From NCBI RefSeq assembly GCF_001541225.1, contig NZ_LMTS01000324.1, positions 16,398-80,397 on the forward strand: 64,000 nt of DNA, written 5' to 3'. Origin of the DNA: Variovorax sp. WDL1 (GTDB lineage Bacteria; Pseudomonadota; Gammaproteobacteria; Burkholderiales; Burkholderiaceae_C). Numbering within the stretch: the first letter of the stretch is position 1; each line of letters begins with the position of its first letter. The notes under the pieces were generated by a model. It was given only the letters and a program-made list of their open reading frames with translations. It was not told where the DNA came from and searched no databases. Shown here in pieces: positions 1-8,599 of this stretch. The translations under genes and the position numbers were made by a program.

Positions 1-499
1 TCGGCGCAGCGAGCTGGAGCGTGTCGAGTGGCGCCGGATGGATGGCCAAGGGCGGATAGCCGGGGTTGCCGAGGTAGTCGATGCGGCAGCCGAGTTGCGC
101 CAGCGCATCGACCAGGTCGCCGATGGGACGCTCGTGCATGCGCGGCACGCCGGACAGCTCGAACTCGCCCCCGAGCAGCGACAGCGCCGCCGTCAGCGGC
201 CGCATCGCAGTCCCGGCATTGCCCAGGAAGAGCTTGGCGCGGGGGGTGCGCAGCCGGCCGTCGAGACCCTCGATGCGCAGCGCGGCGCCCGCGCGATCGA
301 TGCGGCAGCCGAGCGCAGCGAGGGCATCGAGCATCACCCGCGTGTCGTCCGAGTCCAGCAGGTCATGCACGGTGGTCGTGCCCCTGGCGAGCGCCGCCAG
401 CAGCAGTACCCGGTTGGAAATGCTCTTGGAACCCGGGAGGCGCACGGTGCCGCCGGCACCCGCGAGTGGTGGAAGGTCGAGGAACGGCGTGGAGAACAT
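1..499 (-). CDS. aroA: 5-enolpyruvylshikimate-3-phosphate synthase, N-terminal part (3' end outside window)
   Basis: This cytosolic enzyme joins shikimate-3-phosphate and phosphoenolpyruvate in the sixth step of the shikimate pathway. Translating the minus strand from an ATG at 499 gives an open frame to the window edge, about 166 residues. It carries the family marks LPGSKSISNR near residue 20, GNAGTAMRPL near residue 95 and RMHERPIGDLVDALRQLG near residue 120, which bind substrate and phosphate. The start lies 2 bases after the tyrA stop, so it is translated from the same message as tyrA and pheA. The remainder of the gene, including the second domain, lies before base 1. The family identity is clear. 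Only completeness is unknown. Confidence 0.95.
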   Translation of the reverse strand, partial: MFSTPFLDLPPLAGAGGTVRLPGSKSISNRVLLLAALARGTTTVHDLLDSDDTRVMLDALAALGCRIDRAGAALRIEGLDGRLRTPRAKLFLGNAGTAMRPLTAALSLLGGEFELSGVPRMHERPIGDLVDALAQLGCRIDYLGNPGYPPLAIHPAPLDTLQLAAP

Positions 500-501
500 G
501 G

Positions 502-1380
502 TCAGTCGGGCGACATGCCGGCGCCCGGCTGCCATCGTGCGCGGGCGGCGCTCGCTGCGGCGATGGCGTCCTCGAGCGCCTGCGAATCGCCTGCCCGCAT
601 CAGGGCTTCGAGTTGCGAGAGGGACGCGAGAAAGGCTTGCGACTGCTGCAGTACCTGCTCGCGATTGGCCAGCAGGACATCGCGCCACAGGGCCGGGTCG
701 CCGGCTGCGATGCGCGTGAAGTCGCGAAAGCCCGGGCCGGCCAGCTCGAGGAAGCGCTGCCCCTCGGACTGCGCCGTGATTGCGTTGGTGAAGGCGAAGG
801 CGAGCAGGTGGGGGAGGTGGCTGACGGCCGCGAAGGCCCTGTCGTGCGCCTCCGGCGTCATGGTCAAGACCTTGGCACCGATCCCGGACCAGACCTGTGT
901 TGCACGCTGCACGTTGGAACGCAGCGTGGCCTTGACGGGCGTCAGGACAACCTGACGTCCGGCGTAGAGACTCGCATCGGCATGCTCGACGCCGGCGACC
1001 TCCTTGCCGGCGATCGGATGCGCCGGAACGAAGCTGGCGAACTGATCATGCAGCCCGCGTCGCGCGGCCTCGATCACGTCGCCCTTGGTCGAGCCCACAT
1101 CCATCACGAGTATCTGCTCGGTGATGCCGTGGCGAATCGCCTTGAAGGTGGCTTCGGAGGCGCCCACCGGCACTGCGATCAGCACCAGGTCGGCACCGGA
1201 CACCGCGAGCAATGCGGAGGGCGCCGCGACGTCGATCACGCCCAGCTGCCGGGCGCGCTCGGTGGTCGATGGCGATTTGCTGTAGCCGACCACGCGCTTC
1301 ACCAGCTTGGCGCGCTTCAATGCCAGCGCGAAGGATCCGCCCATCAGGCCGCAGCCGATCAAGCCGAGCTGTTCGAACAT
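502..1380 (-). CDS. tyrA: Prephenate dehydrogenase
   Basis: It oxidatively decarboxylates prephenate to 4-hydroxyphenylpyruvate with NAD(P)+, the tyrosine branch of aromatic amino acid synthesis. The 292-residue protein opens with a Rossmann fold (GCGLMGGS, residues 9-16). The strand motif DVGSTK is near residue 95, HPIAGKE spans 121-127, SHLPH spans 187-191, and GPGFRDFTRIA lies in the helical dimer domain. No chorismate mutase or ACT domain is attached, so this is the stand-alone form. It lies 10 bases after pheA and 2 bases before aroA, so tyrosine, phenylalanine and chorismate synthesis are probably co-transcribed. The ATG at 1380 fits the usual N-terminus. Confidence 0.96.
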   Translation of the reverse strand: MFEQLGLIGCGLMGGSFALALKRAKLVKRVVGYSKSPSTTERARQLGVIDVAAPSALLAVSGADLVLIAVPVGASEATFKAIRHGITEQILVMDVGSTKGDVIEAARRGLHDQFASFVPAHPIAGKEVAGVEHADASLYAGRQVVLTPVKATLRSNVQRATQVWSGIGAKVLTMTPEAHDRAFAAVSHLPHLLAFAFTNAITAQSEGQRFLELAGPGFRDFTRIAAGDPALWRDVLLANREQVLQQSQAFLASLSQLEALMRAGDSQALEDAIAAASAARARWQPGAGMSPD

Positions 1381-1390
1381 GGCGGCGACC

Positions 1391-2509
1391 TCAGGCGGTG
1401 ACGGGGTAGGCCCCGATAACCTTGTAGAACGCGCAGAGCTTGCGCAGTTCGGCGAGGGCGGCGGCCACGTTGGGCTGCGAAGGATGGCCGTCGAGGTCGA
1501 TGTAGAAGTAGTACTCCCACTGGCCAGTGCGCGCGGGGCGCGACTCGAAGCGCGTCATTGAAACATCGTTGAGCTTCAGGGGGACAAGCAGGTCGTGCAC
1601 GGCGCCCGGCCGGTTTGGCACGGAGACCACCAGGCTGGTGCAGTCCTTACTCGAGGCTGGCGGCATGGCCAGGGTCTGCGGCAGGCAGATGACGGCGAAG
1701 CGGGTGCGGTTGTAGGAGTCGTCCTGGATCGCATGCGAGACGATGTGCAACCCGAAGCGCGTGGCGGCTCGCTCGCTGGCCAGGCCCGCCCAGGCCGGGT
1801 TGCCGGCTGCAAGCCGGGCGCCCTCGGCATTGCTGGAGACGGCGCGCCGCTCCGCATGCGGCAGATGCTTGGACAGCCAGGTCTGGCACTGCGCAAGCGC
1901 CTGCGGATGGGCCAGGACCGCCTCGATGCCATCCAGCGAATTGACCGTGCGCAGCAGGTGGTGACGCACCAGCAGGCTGACCTCGCCGACCACGTGCGTC
2001 GGGGAGTGCAGGAACAGGTCGAGCGAGCGCGTGACCACTCCTTCGGTGGTGTTCTCGACCCCGACCACGCCGTATTGCGCGCTGCCAGCCGCCGTGGCGT
2101 GGAAGACCTCATCGAAGCTCGCGCAGTAGATCAGGTCGGCGGCGCCGCCGAAGTACTCGATGGCGGCTTGCTCGCAGAAGGTGCCCTCGGGTCCGAGCAC
2201 GGCGACGCGCTGCGGGGACTCGAGCGCCAGGCAGGCCGACATGATCTCGCGCCAGATGGCGGCCACGTGCAGCGCCTTGAGCGGGCCCTGGTTGCTCTGC
2301 TGCATCTTCTCGATCACCTGCGCGACGCGGTCGGGTCGGAAGTAGGGCGTGCCTTCGCGCTTCTTGACCTCACCCACCTGCTCGGCCACGTGGGCGCGGC
2401 GGTTGAGGAGGTCGAGCAGTTGCCGGTCGAGCGAATCGATCTGCACCCGCAGATCGGCAAGGCTGGCGGAAGGGTCGGAGGCGGGGGGCTGGGGCGTGGA
2501 GGCGGTCAT
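1391..2509 (-). CDS. pheA: Bifunctional chorismate mutase / prephenate dehydratase (P-protein)
   Basis: It converts chorismate to prephenate and then to phenylpyruvate for phenylalanine synthesis. The 372 residues hold three domains. An AroQ-type chorismate mutase spans about 15-100, with Arg21, Arg38 and Lys49 in the expected catalytic pattern. A prephenate dehydratase spans about 102-280, with GPEGT at 106-110 and GVENTTEGVV. A C-terminal ACT domain contains NRPGAVHDLL and FESRP, the phenylalanine-binding motifs, so feedback inhibition by phenylalanine is expected. The N-terminal tail of about 15 residues is Pro/Ser rich and looks unstructured. It is preceded by serC and followed by tyrA in one operon. 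Confidence 0.97.
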   Translation of the reverse strand: MTASTPQPPASDPSASLADLRVQIDSLDRQLLDLLNRRAHVAEQVGEVKKREGTPYFRPDRVAQVIEKMQQSNQGPLKALHVAAIWREIMSACLALESPQRVAVLGPEGTFCEQAAIEYFGGAADLIYCASFDEVFHATAAGSAQYGVVGVENTTEGVVTRSLDLFLHSPTHVVGEVSLLVRHHLLRTVNSLDGIEAVLAHPQALAQCQTWLSKHLPHAERRAVSSNAEGARLAAGNPAWAGLASERAATRFGLHIVSHAIQDDSYNRTRFAVICLPQTLAMPPASSKDCTSLVVSVPNRPGAVHDLLVPLKLNDVSMTRFESRPARTGQWEYYFYIDLDGHPSQPNVAAALAELRKLCAFYKVIGAYPVTA

Positions 2510-2533
2510 CGGTCAGGTCGCACGCGTCTCAAT

Positions 2534-3655
2534 CTACGCGTGCGACTGCTCGAATTCTCGCATGTAGCCCACCAGTGCTTGCACGCCCTCGAGCGGCATC
2601 GCGTTGTAGATGCTGGCCCGCATGCCGCCGACCGACTTGTGGCCCTTGAGTTGCAGCAGGCCGGCCTCGCGCGCGCCAGCCAGGAAAGCCTCGTTGCGGC
2701 TCTCGTCCTTGAGGAAGAAGGGGACGTTCATGCGCGAGCGGCAATCGGCGGCGACCCGATTCTCGTAGAACGGCGATGCGTCGATGAAGTCGTAGAGCAG
2801 CCGCGCCTTGGCGATGTTGCGTTTCTCCATCGCCGCGACGCCGGTCAGCCCGCCCTCGGTCTGCTGCCGCAGCCATTGGAAGGTGAGTCCAGCAACGTAG
2901 ATGGCCCAGGTCGGCGGGGTGTTGTACATGGACTTGTTGTCCGCGACGATCCGGTAGTTGAACGCGCTGGGGCAGATCTCGAGCGCATGACCCAGCAGGT
3001 CCTCGCGCACGATCACCAGCGTCAGGCCAGCCGGGCCGAGATTCTTCTGAGCGCCGCCGAAAGCCAGGCCGACGCGGTTCCAGTCGACAGGGCGTGAAGC
3101 CACGTGTGAAGAGAAGTCGATGACCAGCGGGGACTTGCTTCCCAGCGCGGCCAGATCGGGCAACTCCTGGAATTCAACGCCGTGAATGGTCTCGTTCGAG
3201 CAGAGGTGCACGTAGGAGGCATCGCCTGAGAGCTGCCAGCTCGCAGCCGCGGGCAGCCATGTGTGCTGGCCGTCGGCGTTCGAGGCCGCAATGCGCGACT
3301 GGCAATAGCGCTGCGCTTCCTTCTGCGACTTGGCGCTCCAACTGCCGGTGATCACGAAGTCGACGTTTCCGCCGCGCGACAGGTTCATGGGGACGATGGC
3401 GTTCTCGCCAAGGCCGCCGCCTTGCATGAAGAGGACGTGGAAGTACTCGGGCACCGCGAGCAGCGCGCGCAGGTCGGCTTCGGCCTGGGCGCAGATCGCG
3501 CCGAACTCCTTGCCGCGATGGCTCATCTCCATCACACCCATGCCGCTGCCGTGCCAGTCCAGCATCTCGGCGGCGGCGCGTTGCAGCACCGCCTCCGGCA
3601 TCGCGGCCGGACCGGCGGAGAAGTTGTAGGGGCGTTGACCGGCGCTTGGCGTCAC
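2534..3655 (-). CDS. serC: Phosphoserine aminotransferase
   Basis: This PLP enzyme transaminates 3-phosphohydroxypyruvate to phosphoserine (serine synthesis) and also serves pyridoxal phosphate synthesis. The 373-residue protein has the N-terminal YNFSAGPAAMP signature at 10-20, the SHRGKEF segment and the PLP lysine Lys204 in GGAQKNLGPAG. Length is normal for the family. The start codon is GTG at 3655 and overlaps the stop of the upstream DUF2059 gene as GTGA, which suggests translational coupling. Its place between gyrA and pheA is the usual order in this bacterial family. Confidence 0.96.
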   Translation of the reverse strand: MTPSAGQRPYNFSAGPAAMPEAVLQRAAAEMLDWHGSGMGVMEMSHRGKEFGAICAQAEADLRALLAVPEYFHVLFMQGGGLGENAIVPMNLSRGGNVDFVITGSWSAKSQKEAQRYCQSRIAASNADGQHTWLPAAASWQLSGDASYVHLCSNETIHGVEFQELPDLAALGSKSPLVIDFSSHVASRPVDWNRVGLAFGGAQKNLGPAGLTLVIVREDLLGHALEICPSAFNYRIVADNKSMYNTPPTWAIYVAGLTFQWLRQQTEGGLTGVAAMEKRNIAKARLLYDFIDASPFYENRVAADCRSRMNVPFFLKDESRNEAFLAGAREAGLLQLKGHKSVGGMRASIYNAMPLEGVQALVGYMREFEQSHA

Positions 3656-4227
3656 TTCTTGGCGGGCGCCTTGGGCGCTGACTTGGCCGGCGGAGCGCCT
3701 TCCGTCGGGGCCCCCAGAGCCTTGGCGACATTGGCGTCGAGTGTGCGCATTTTCGGCTCGATGCTGGAGCGGGTTTCGGCCACCAGCTTTTCCGTCAGCG
3801 CGGTCTGCATCTTGGGATTGAGTTCCTGGTACTTCTTGCTCAGGGGCGAGTTGATCCAGGCCAGCAGCTGACGCAATTCTTCCTCGCTGAAGTTGTCGCG
3901 CAGGATCGGGCCGAGTGCATCGGGTGCGAGCGCCACGGCCTTGTCGCGCACGATGGGGTAGGCCTCATCGAAGTACTTCTTGAGCTCGGCGTCGGCAGCC
4001 TTGGCGGCGGCCTCGCGCTTCTCTGCGGGGACCTGCGTCTGCAGGTATTGCGAGCCGGCCTGCGCGATGGGCGCGCTCGACTGCTCGACCAGTCCGCGCG
4101 CGAGTGCCTCGATGCCGGGGCGCTGCAGGTCGAGGAACTGCTTGACCATTGCCGGCTTGTCCTGGGCCATGGCCATGGAGCTGCCGGCGAGCGCGACCGC
4201 GAGGAGCGCGAACTTGAATTTTTTCAC
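3652..4227 (-). CDS. DUF2059-type exported protein
   Basis: A 191-residue protein with a clear Sec signal peptide: a basic MKKFKF start, a hydrophobic core and a cleavage motif SMAMA before Gln22. The mature part is helical and has the DUF2059 pattern, an N-terminal repeated-helix region followed by FSEEELRQLLAWINSPLSKKY. The C-terminus is rich in Ala, Pro and Lys and is probably flexible. It is likely periplasmic, and its function is not known. It starts at GTG 4227, overlapping the gyrA stop, and ends overlapping the serC start, so it sits inside a coupled gyrA-serC string. Family-level identity is fairly sure. Confidence 0.85.
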   Translation of the reverse strand: MKKFKFALLAVALAGSSMAMAQDKPAMVKQFLDLQRPGIEALARGLVEQSSAPIAQAGSQYLQTQVPAEKREAAAKAADAELKKYFDEAYPIVRDKAVALAPDALGPILRDNFSEEELRQLLAWINSPLSKKYQELNPKMQTALTEKLVAETRSSIEPKMRTLDANVAKALGAPTEGAPPAKSAPKAPAKK

Positions 4228-6878
4228 TGAGGGTTCTCCGTTGAAGATGTTGAAGTGGCGTCGTCGGCGCCGTTCTCGTTGTCGCTTTCCGCATTCGCGT
4301 CGTTCTCGACGATGCGCTGCAAGCCGCTGAGCTTGGCGCCTTCGTCGAGCCCGATCAGCGTGACGCCTTGCGTCGCGCGGCCGAGTTCGCGGATTTCGGA
4401 GACTCGGGTGCGCACGAGCACGCCCTTGTCTGTGATGAGCATGATCTCGTCGTCGGCGTGCACGAGGGTGGCAGCCACGACCTTCCCGTTGCGCTCACTT
4501 TGTTGAATGGCAATCATGCCTTTGGTTCCGCGGCCGTGACGCGTGTACTCGGTAATGCTTGTGCGTTTTCCGTAACCATTTTCGGTGGCTGTGAGCACGC
4601 TCTGCTCCTCGTCCTCGGCCACCAGCATGGCGATCACGCCCTGGCCGTCCTCCAGCGTCATGCCGCGCACGCCGCGGGCATTGCGGCCCATGGGACGCAC
4701 GTCGTTCTCGTCGAAACGCACGGCCTTGCCGCCGTCGGAGAACAGCATCACGTCGTGCGCACCGTCAGTCAGCGCGGCGCCGATGAGGTAGTCGCCCGGG
4801 TCCAGGTCGACCGCGATGATGCCGGCCTTGCGCGGATTGCTGAACTCGTCGAGCGCGGTCTTCTTGACCGTGCCCATGGAGGTGGCCATGAAGACGTACT
4901 GGTTGGCCGGGAAGGTGCGCTTCTCGCCCGTGAGCGGCAGTACGACGTTGATCTTCTCGCCTTCCTGCAGCGGGAACATGTTGACGATCGGCCGCCCGCG
5001 CGAGCCGCGCGAGCCCGCCGGAGCCTCCCACACCTTGAGCCAGTAGAGCCGACCACGGTTGGAGAAGCAAAGGATGTAGTCGTGCGTGTTGGCGATGAAG
5101 AGCTGGTCGATCCAGTCATCTTCCTTGGTGGCCGTAGCCTGCTTGCCGCGTCCGCCGCGCTTCTGCGCTCGGTACTCGCCCAGTGGCTGGCTCTTGATAT
5201 AGCCGGCGTGGGAGAGGGTGACAACCATGTCGGTAGGCGTGATCAGATCCTCGGTGGACAGATCGAAGGCGCTGTGCTCGACCTGGCTTCGACGCGCGCC
5301 CAGCTTGCTCTGGCCGAACTCCTGCTTGAGGGTGGCGAGCTCGTCGCCGATGATGGTCGAGACGCGCTCCGGCTTGGCCAGGATGTCCAGCAGATCGTCG
5401 ATCTCGGCCATCACTTCCTTGTACTCGGCCACGATCTTGTCCTGCTCCAGGCCGGTCAGGCGCTGCAGACGCATCTGCAGGATCTCCTGGGCCTGCGTGT
5501 CCGAAAGACGGTAGAGGCCGTCCGAGCTCATGCCGTAGTCGCGCTCCAGCCCGTCCGGACGATAGTCGTCGGCATTGACGATGCCGCCGTCGGCACGCGC
5601 CCGGGTGAGCATCTCGCGCACCAGCTTGCTGTCCCAGCGGCGCGTCATCAGCTCTGCCTTGGCGACTGGCGGCGTTGGCGCGTTGCGAATGATGGCGATG
5701 AACTCGTCGATATTGGCCAGCGCGACCGCCAGGCCTTCGAGCACGTGGCCGCGCTCGCGCGCCTTGCGCAGGTTGAAGACCGTGCGGCGAGTCACGACTT
5801 CGCGCCGGTGCTGCAGGAAAACCTGGATCAGGTCCTTCAGGTTGCACAGCTTCGGCTGACCATCCACCAGCGCAACCATGTTGATGCCAAAGGTGTCCTG
5901 CAGCTGAGTCTGCTTGTAGAGGTTGTTCAGCACGACCTCGGGCACCTCGCCGCGCTTCAGTTCGATCACCAGCCGCATGCCCGACTTGTCGGATTCGTCC
6001 TGGATATGGCTGATGCCCTCGATCTTCTTCTCGTGCACCAGCTCGGCCATGCGCTCCTGCAGCGTCTTCTTGTTGACCTGGTAGGGCAGTTCGTCGACGA
6101 TGATCGCCTGCCGCTGGCCCCGGTCGATGTCCTCGAAGTGGCACCTTGCGCGCATCACCACCTTGCCGCGACCCGTACGGTAGCCGTCCTTGATGCCGTT
6201 GACGCCGTAGATGATCCCGGCCGTGGGGAAATCGGGTGCCGGGATGATCTCCATCAGGTCGTCGATGCTGGCGTCCGGGTGGCGCAGAAGGTGCAGGCAG
6301 CCGTCGACGACTTCATTCAGGTTGTGAGGAGGAATGTTGGTCGCCATCCCGACGGCAATGCCACCTGAACCATTGACCAGCAAATTCGGCAGCTTGCTTG
6401 GCAATACCAGCGGTTCTTTCTCACTGCCATCGTAATTCGGCCCGAAATCGACTGTTTCCTTGTCGATGTCGGCCAGCATTTCATGCGCAATCTTCGCCAG
6501 CCGAATTTCCGTGTAGCGCATCGCTGCCGCGTTATCGCCGTCGACTGATCCGAAATTGCCCTGACCATCGACCAGCATGTGGCGCATCGAGAAGTCCTGG
6601 GCCAGCCGCACGATGGTGTCGTAGACCGACTGGTCGCCGTGCGGGTGGTACTTGCCGATGACGTCGCCGACGATACGCGCCGACTTCTTGTATGGCCGGT
6701 TCCAATCGTTGTTCAGCTCGTGCATCGCATACAGCACGCGCCGATGCACTGGCTTGAGGCCATCGCGAGCATCCGGTAGGGCGCGTCCCACGATCACGCT
6801 CATGGCGTAATCGAGATAGCTGCGGCGCATTTCCTCTTCGAGGCTGATGGGCAAAGTTTCTTTGGCGAACGAGGTCAT
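4224..6878 (-). CDS. gyrA: DNA gyrase subunit A
   Basis: It is the breakage-reunion subunit of DNA gyrase, which introduces negative supercoils as an A2B2 complex with GyrB. The 884-residue protein starts with the standard helical gate. The catalytic tyrosine is Tyr122 in AAAMRYTEIRL. The C-terminal domain carries a GyrA-box variant QKRGGRGK, needed for DNA wrapping, and ends in an acidic Asp/Glu/Asn/Ser tail of about 25 residues. In the quinolone-resistance region the sequence HPHGDQSVYDT places Gln at position 83 and Ser at 84 in Escherichia coli numbering, with Asp87 kept. A TAAAAT hexamer on the minus strand at 6914-6909 could be the -10 of its promoter. Confidence 0.98.
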   Translation of the reverse strand: MTSFAKETLPISLEEEMRRSYLDYAMSVIVGRALPDARDGLKPVHRRVLYAMHELNNDWNRPYKKSARIVGDVIGKYHPHGDQSVYDTIVRLAQDFSMRHMLVDGQGNFGSVDGDNAAAMRYTEIRLAKIAHEMLADIDKETVDFGPNYDGSEKEPLVLPSKLPNLLVNGSGGIAVGMATNIPPHNLNEVVDGCLHLLRHPDASIDDLMEIIPAPDFPTAGIIYGVNGIKDGYRTGRGKVVMRARCHFEDIDRGQRQAIIVDELPYQVNKKTLQERMAELVHEKKIEGISHIQDESDKSGMRLVIELKRGEVPEVVLNNLYKQTQLQDTFGINMVALVDGQPKLCNLKDLIQVFLQHRREVVTRRTVFNLRKARERGHVLEGLAVALANIDEFIAIIRNAPTPPVAKAELMTRRWDSKLVREMLTRARADGGIVNADDYRPDGLERDYGMSSDGLYRLSDTQAQEILQMRLQRLTGLEQDKIVAEYKEVMAEIDDLLDILAKPERVSTIIGDELATLKQEFGQSKLGARRSQVEHSAFDLSTEDLITPTDMVVTLSHAGYIKSQPLGEYRAQKRGGRGKQATATKEDDWIDQLFIANTHDYILCFSNRGRLYWLKVWEAPAGSRGSRGRPIVNMFPLQEGEKINVVLPLTGEKRTFPANQYVFMATSMGTVKKTALDEFSNPRKAGIIAVDLDPGDYLIGAALTDGAHDVMLFSDGGKAVRFDENDVRPMGRNARGVRGMTLEDGQGVIAMLVAEDEEQSVLTATENGYGKRTSITEYTRHGRGTKGMIAIQQSERNGKVVAATLVHADDEIMLITDKGVLVRTRVSEIRELGRATQGVTLIGLDEGAKLSGLQRIVENDANAESDNENGADDATSTSSTENPQ

Positions 6879-7103
6879 GGGCAGCGGGCTGACGGCAAGG
6901 AACCGGAAATTTTACGCCGTGCAGGGTGTCGCACTGCCGCAACACAAGGCCGGGAATCCGCCTCCGTCCTACGGTTCAGGGGCGCCTGCCGGGCGGTTTG
7001 CCAAAGATCCCATGGCACAATCGCCTCAACGTTTTGGGTGGTGGTCACTTAAAGCGTCCTTGATTCGCAGCGCGGCTGCGGCTTTTTCCCCAAGAGGAGA
7101 ACC

Positions 7104-7763
7104 ATGAAGAAACTGAATAAAGTGGCGATGATGTTTGCAGTCGCTGCGCTCGCCACTGCCGCCGGCGCGCAGACCCGTGTCACCGCCGCGAACGGTGGGC
7201 CCGTGATCGACAACTGGCAGAACGGCACTGGCGAATTGGTCTGGAAGAACGGCACGAACGAACTCTGCTGGCGCGATGCGAACTGGACGCCTGCAACCGC
7301 TGCCGCTGGCTGCGACGGCGCCCTGGTTCCGCCGCCGCCTCCCGCTGCCGTGACCCCGGCCGCTCCGGTGCCCGCTCCTCGGCCCGCTCCTCCGGCTGTT
7401 GCCGCTTCGAAGGTCACCTTCGCTGCCGATGCCTTCTTCGATTTTGACAAGTCCGTGCTCAAGCCCGAAGGCCGCGCCAAGCTGGACGACCTGGTCTCGA
7501 AGATCCGTGACGTGAACCTCGAGGTGATCATTGCCGTCGGTCATACCGACTCGATCGGTACCGATGCCTACAACCAGCGCCTGTCTGTCCGTCGCGCTGA
7601 AGCCGTGAAGGCCTACTTGGTCTCGAAGGGCATCGAACGCAACCGCGTCTATACCGAAGGCAAGGGCGAGAAGCAGCCTGTGGCCGACAACCGCACCCGC
7701 GAAGGCCGCGCCAAGAATCGCCGCGTGGAAATCGAAGTGGTTGGTACCCGCGCCAACCGCTGA
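7104..7763 (+). CDS. OmpA-family outer membrane/peptidoglycan-associated protein
   Basis: A 219-residue exported protein with a signal peptide ending ATAAGAQ near residue 22. A short Trp/Cys-rich segment follows (two Cys, NELCWRDANW and AAGCDG), then a Pro/Ala-rich linker at about 75-100, and a C-terminal OmpA peptidoglycan-binding domain at about 105-215. This domain has FDFDKSVL, GHTDSIGTDAYNQRLSVRRAEAV and NRRVEIEV, including the conserved Asp and Arg that hold diaminopimelate. There is no eight-stranded beta barrel, so it is a short linker-type OmpA protein rather than classical OmpA. The ribosome site AAGAGGAGA is strong, and an intrinsic terminator follows, so it is probably monocistronic and abundant. 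Confidence 0.9.
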   Translation: MKKLNKVAMMFAVAALATAAGAQTRVTAANGGPVIDNWQNGTGELVWKNGTNELCWRDANWTPATAAAGCDGALVPPPPPAAVTPAAPVPAPRPAPPAVAASKVTFAADAFFDFDKSVLKPEGRAKLDDLVSKIRDVNLEVIIAVGHTDSIGTDAYNQRLSVRRAEAVKAYLVSKGIERNRVYTEGKGEKQPVADNRTREGRAKNRRVEIEVVGTRANR

Positions 7764-7784
7764 TTCGCAAGAATCTTCAAAGCA

Positions 7785-7808
7785 AACCCCGCCTCGGCGG
7801 GGTTTTTT
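7785..7808 (+). terminator. Intrinsic terminator after the OmpA-family gene
   Basis: A perfect stem CCCCGCC/GGCGGGG with a TC loop (7787-7802) is followed by six T residues. It lies 22 bases after the stop codon at 7763 and before ubiG, which starts at 7877. Confidence 0.9.
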
Positions 7809-7876
7809 AATGGCAAATGCATTGCGGATTCGCCGAGAATGGGCTAAGGCAATTCGCGTCGTTTCATAATCTGCAT

Positions 7877-8599
7877 ATGACCGAAACCGTGAATGCCGAT
7901 CCAGCGGAACTCGCCAAATTCTCGGAGCTGGCTCACCGCTGGTGGGATCTGGAAAGCGAATTCCGGCCGCTTCATGAAATTAATCCACTCCGTCTTGAGT
8001 GGATCGAAAGTATTACGCCCATAGCAGGACTTCGGGTGCTCGACGTGGGTTGCGGAGGCGGAATCCTCGCTGATGCGATGGCGCGGCGCGGCGGTGACGT
8101 GCTTGGCATCGACTTGGCCGACAAGGCCCTCAAGGTGGCCCAACTGCACGCGCTAGAGGCTGCGACGCGCGGCGTGAAGTATCGCCTTATCAGCGCCGAA
8201 GCGCTGGCCGCCGAGCAGCCCGAGAGCTTCGACGTCGTCACCTGCATGGAGATGCTGGAGCATGTGCCGCAGCCGGCCTCGGTCGTGGGGGCCTGCGCCC
8301 GGCTGGCCAAGCCCGGCGGCTGGGTCTTCTTCTCGACCATCCATCGCAACCTCAAGTCTTTCCTCTTCGCGATCGTCGGGGCGGAGTACGTGCTGGGCAT
8401 GCTGCCGCGCGGCACGCACGAGTACCAAAAGCTGATCCGGCCGAGCGAACTGGCTGCCCACTGCCGCGCTGCAGGGCTCGACCTGCACCAGACACGCGGC
8501 CTGCAGCACAATCCCGTCACACGTCGCTATTGGCTCAGTGACGACACCAGCGTCAACTACATGTTTGCAACGCGCAAGCCGCCTTTGCCCCCATCATGA
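7877..8599 (+). CDS. ubiG: Ubiquinone biosynthesis O-methyltransferase
   Basis: It is an S-adenosylmethionine-dependent enzyme that performs both O-methylations in ubiquinone synthesis. The 240 residues start MTETVNADPAELAKFSELA and contain the class I methyltransferase motif I, VLDVGCGGGILA, at 54-65. The acidic loop is GIDLADKAL, and VTCMEMLEHV with a long C-terminal region (TIHRNLKSFLFAIVGAEYVLG) is characteristic of UbiG. The frame is open upstream to 7817, but the ATG at 7877 matches the family N-terminus. The stop overlaps the gph start as ATGA. The ubiG-gph pair is common in beta- and gammaproteobacteria. Confidence 0.96.
   Translation: MTETVNADPAELAKFSELAHRWWDLESEFRPLHEINPLRLEWIESITPIAGLRVLDVGCGGGILADAMARRGGDVLGIDLADKALKVAQLHALEAATRGVKYRLISAEALAAEQPESFDVVTCMEMLEHVPQPASVVGACARLAKPGGWVFFSTIHRNLKSFLFAIVGAEYVLGMLPRGTHEYQKLIRPSELAAHCRAAGLDLHQTRGLQHNPVTRRYWLSDDTSVNYMFATRKPPLPPS

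Noticed and set aside
4368..6368. Open frame of 666 codons on the plus strand opposite gyrA
   Set aside because: It is the shadow of gyrA in GC-rich DNA: no ribosome site, low-complexity Val/His/Gln/Asp-rich translation and no known domain.
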